Shown piece after piece: positions 60,587 through 64,000 of a stretch of DNA of 64,000 nucleotides. The notes beneath the pieces were generated by a model that had not been told where the DNA came from, did no database searches, and worked only from the letters and a program-made list of their open reading frames with translations. The stretch covers positions 48,588-112,587 of the forward strand of contig LWCA01000005.1 of assembly GCA_001642005.1 (NCBI GenBank), given 5' to 3'. Source of the stretch: Intoshia linei. Its lineage: Eukaryota; Orthonectida; Rhopaluridae. Position numbers and translations under genes: made by a program. Position 1 is the first letter of the stretch. The number at the start of each line of letters is the position of its first letter.

Positions 60587-63480
60587 ATGAAAAAACTGCG
60601 TCGTGCCATTGAACTTATTAAAACGAATACTAACCAATCAGATAGCAATGTAGCTGCTAAACAGGACAAAAATACCAATGTAAACTTTGGCATGTTTGCC
60701 TTTTCTGAGGTATGAATAGTACATTTTAAATTTCAGTCTTTTCTGTATAAACGAGACAAAAAATTAATTTATTATTATTATTTTTATATTAACAAATAGT
60801 TTTTAGCTTACTAGTTATGGAATACCTCATAATCCTACCAAATTAGCTTATGATCCAGTTCAGCATTTACTAGCTGTCGGAAATATGACTGGTCAAATTA
60901 AAATGTAACTTACAATTCATTAATATGCTGATAGTTGTGTTTAATTTTAAAGTCACCTTTTAATATTAATATTATTTGGCCTAAGATGCTTGAAATTATC
61001 TATCTTAAATTCGTAAATATTTAGACAGTTAACGGCGTAATTCATTAATGAATTTATTTTAAATTTTAATTTTTTTACAATTAAAATATTAAATTTTGTT
61101 CAAGTTATTATTGATAATTCAATATACATTTTGACATTTTTCATTCTACTTTATTAAAATAACAATTTAATCAATTTATTGGGTTTATTCATGAGTAATT
61201 AATATAATTTAAAATGTTAATCATTAAATAACTACATGCTATCGCTTCATTAATGAATTTCATTTTATGATGAATGGTTTAACATGACTAAAGTATTTTT
61301 TTATGTTTATTTGAGTTTAAAAAAATTAAAAAACAAATTATTATTGATCTGAAATGTTTAAAGTTTGCAAGTAATGAAAAAATAATTACATTTATCCATT
61401 TTTCAATATTTTCTACAATAAAATTCAAAAATTGATTATGGGTAAGCATTGGAATCAGATATATTTACTTTTGTGGTATTTTAATATATATTTGTCAATT
61501 TATTCAATATCAATAATACAAGTCAATAAACACGAAAACTAAAAATACTAATATCATTTTTTTAATAATATTAATGTTAATAATAATTATTAAGGGCTAT
61601 GCTTCCCTTGAAGCAAGCTCTTTAAAAGTTTGAAATTCAAAATGCGATACCCTTGTGAAAATTATTTAATTAATTATATATTTACTATATTTCTAATGAC
61701 CTGGTGCGATGGAGATTTCCTAATTAAAAAAAATCTATCACTAAATTTTAATTTTATTTTTTTTTGAAAATCAAACAAGTTCGAGAATTTAAAAAAATAT
61801 ACACTCTAATACGGATTTTAAAATCATAAATATTATTATAAATTTTAATATAAAAAAAATATATCTTCAGGGCCAAAACCACAAATTACCTTTTTTTTAA
61901 ATGAAAACAAATGTGAAAATGAATGAAAAAATTTTAATTAGCTAATTAATATGGATAATATTGGTGCCATCCTGCATGAAATTTAAAACTATTTAACATA
62001 TAAAAAATTAACTTTATTAACTTTTTCTTGCCCTAATTATAATTTATCAATTTTATACATTTTTATATGAATATTTTAGAATGGGACGATCAAATCTTCA
62101 TGTATATGCTATTCACCCTTCTCATAAACCTATTACACACATTCAATTTATAATAAATGCCGTAAATGTATAGAATACTATTTTATAATTTTTGAGTAGG
62201 GATATTTAATTGCTGTAGTAGACCATGTAAACTTAATTTTATGGCAATTTGATCAAGAGATGATTTTACGACAGTCCATTGCTTCTAAAAATTGGTATTT
62301 ACGTTTGATTAATAAATTTAATAAAATTTTGTAGTATATCTACCTTGTATATACCCTTTAAATCAAAGTGGGGGTTTTATGGTACAATTATTGGAAACAT
62401 TCATATTTTTAACCAAACTGATTTCACAGCATCACGATATATTATTTATTGGAACAAACTCATCGATGTGTATGTTTAATTGAACTCTACAGTGTAAATT
62501 GCAATGTAACTACATATTTTAGATATGAAAAAAATCACCCTGGATCTATTATTCATATCAGTCATATTCCTACATGTACAGACAGGGTAACATATATTCA
62601 ATTATAAATATATTATGTTTTTAATGATATAATCTTTTTTAGATATAAAATTTTTGTAAATAATTTTGTATACAATGCAATAATTATTGCATATATATAA
62701 TAATTATAATTTATAATATATAACTACAATTTTAGATACTTATTGGTTGTTCCTTGGGATTGATTGTAGTTTGGGATTTGGTCAATGCGAATGTAATAAA
62801 AAGGTTCAACTGTATAAAAGTAATTTTTCCAATTGTATAATGTCAAGTACTATGTATAAAATTTCAGTTTATATCAAATTTATTCACAATCATTTTTATT
62901 GAATTGGGGAATTTAAAGAATTTTAATAAAAATTTAAAAAACTAAGTAGTGAAAAAACATTTTATAAAGTTGGTTCTAAAACAATTATTTTTTTGAAAAA
63001 AATTAACCTAAAACCCACATTTTATGAATATAGTGAAAATCTATACCTGTAAAGTAGATACTTAAATTTCAATTATTTTTTAAACAGTCAATCAATTACA
63101 TTTCGTGGGACGTCTACGGTAAAAATTTTGTATGTTCATGCAAAGATGGTGGACTCATAACATGGTCATTAAAAAATGAACAAAAATCAACATCTCACAT
63201 TTATCCAAAACCAAATAACGATGAAACTTTTAATGATATATCCAGAGTAGAATGGCATCTATTGGACAAGTAAATATTTTGATAATTTCAAATTGTGTCT
63301 AGTTTTTATTTTAACGTAGAACTCCAACAATGATTTTTTGTCAATCTTTCAGGTGTAAATATGAATTTAATTCCACGTATATGGGAATTTTACAGAATGG
63401 AAACGAAAACGCATCTATAGATGTTTTTGGAGATGTTGTTGACTTTGTAGTTTTATCAGATCAACCATCATCTACTGCCG
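60587..63480 (+). CDS. STXBP5: Tomosyn / STXBP5-like protein, N-terminal part (runs past window end)
   Basis: Nine exons: 60587-60709, 60807-60904, 62080-62161, 62200-62294, 62335-62469, 62523-62586, 62736-62819, 63088-63269, 63353-63480; 330 codons so far, ending in an open GT donor. N-terminal WD40 propeller of tomosyn: SYGIPHNPTKLAYDPVQHLL (HGFPYQPSALAFDPVQ in mammals), HIQFIINAGYLIAVV, PFKSKWGFYGTIIGNIHIF, SRYIIYWNKLIDV and HPGSIIHIS, DRILIGCSLGLIVVWDL, ISWDVYGKNFVCSCKDGG. HPG-HIS and the YWNKLID phrase favour tomosyn over Lgl. Tomosyn binds syntaxin/SNAP-25 through a C-terminal R-SNARE (outside the window) and restrains exocytosis. Introns are 36-53 bp plus longer ones of 1175, 149 and 268 bp. 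Confidence 0.9.
61730..61920 (+). repeat. Repeat family C, partial copy in tomosyn intron
   Basis: Matches 33720-33910 and 44280-44380: TTTTTTTGAAAATCAAACAA, GTT-GAGAATTTAAAAAAATA, ATATCTTCAGGGCCAAAACC, CACAAATTACC. Confidence 0.6.
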
Positions 63481-63849
63481 GTAATTAATGTATATTGTAC
63501 AACTGTTGATTATTTGCTAATGTGTTCATAAAATGAAATTTTTAAATCATCAAAAATTTCAAAAATCAAAATTTGCATCTTACCAGTCAAAACGACACAT
63601 TTAGAAAAAATAAAATTATAAAAACCTATTTTGTCATTTTCAACGTGATGATAAATATTCAGTACCAATTTAATAAATACTTAAAATTACCAATTATGTA
63701 TCAATAATTAACCTTATCTTCACTTTATAAATATATTTCAGTCGAATTTTAACAAAATTGCAAAGGATTGTAATAAATATAAAAATAATATTAACAAATT
63801 GTTTTAGTTTTGTTGTTGTAGTTTTAATTTAAATTTTAAACAAAATGAT

Positions 63850-64000
63850 TTGAAAATGAGAATTTGAGATTGAAAAATTGCGAAGGAATGAATTGTATAG
63901 ATTTTCACCCACATTTCTTTATTGGAAATGTGTAGACGTCCAAGGTACATTTTTTTTGAAATTGTAGGATCAATATTTACATTTTCAATTTTTGATTTTA
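63850..64000 (-). repeat. Repeat family C, reverse copy at window edge
   Basis: The reverse complement reads AAAATGTAAATATTGATCCT, GTCTACACATTTCCAATAAA and GGTGAAAATCTATACAATTC, the end of the 7806-8680 unit. The rest lies beyond the window. Confidence 0.7.

Overview
The window is nuclear DNA of a small, very AT-rich metazoan. The gene set includes VKOR, tomosyn, a TRP channel, an EF-hand neuronal calcium sensor, UBE2U, BTBD10/KCTD20 and tubulin deglutamylase CCP6. Introns are GT-AG and bimodal: most are only about 35-62 bp, while a minority are 0.6-3.8 kb and packed with repeats. Intergenic gaps can be tens of bases. This suits a compact-genome, simplified invertebrate; an orthonectid such as Intoshia is my low-confidence guess. 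The sequence alone does not fix the taxon. Exon models were built by hand from both strands using splice signals and remembered family alignments. Wherever I could follow a gene from start to stop, the exon lengths sum to a multiple of three.

Layout: 1-3.4 kb holds repeats and a TA-flanked MITE. CCP6/AGBL4 (-, 3.5-9.4 kb) is divergent from TTC7 (+, 9.7-16.8 kb), which carries a dead hAT transposon in an intron. A very tight cluster follows: VKOR (-), UBE2U-like E2 variant (+) and CLP1 (-), 16.85-23.45 kb, with 43, 57 and 54 bp between neighbouring coding ends. An NCS-type calcium sensor (-) lies at 25.4-26.1 kb. A MITE/repeat-rich gap (26.1-29.2 kb) leads to a 19-exon ankyrin-repeat TRP channel (-, 29.2-36.1 kb), PSMC4/RPT3 (-, 36.6-40.4 kb), and an intronless membrane-anchored ORF (-, 40.75-41.24 kb). 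ALAS (+, 41.5-47.95 kb) overlaps ATG5 (-, 47.95-48.87 kb) tail to tail by four bases. A BTBD10/KCTD20 homologue (+, 49.1-59.85 kb) has two long introns holding a nested pogo/Tc1 composite and a second pogo/Tigger element. The 5' part of a tomosyn/STXBP5 gene (+, 60.6 kb onward) runs off the window.

Functionally these are housekeeping and cell-biology genes with no pathway clustering: tubulin modification, PI4K scaffold, quinone redox, ubiquitin, tRNA/mRNA processing, calcium sensing, cation channel, proteasome, heme synthesis, autophagy, Akt-linked adaptor and SNARE regulation. No tRNA, rRNA, CRISPR or bacterial-type system was seen. The most notable items are an E2 that lacks its catalytic cysteine, the ALAS/ATG5 stop-codon overlap, a palindromic poly(A) signal shared by two genes, a GC-AG intron, a nested transposon with a paralogous empty site still in the window, and several undescribed dispersed repeat families (labelled A-H below).
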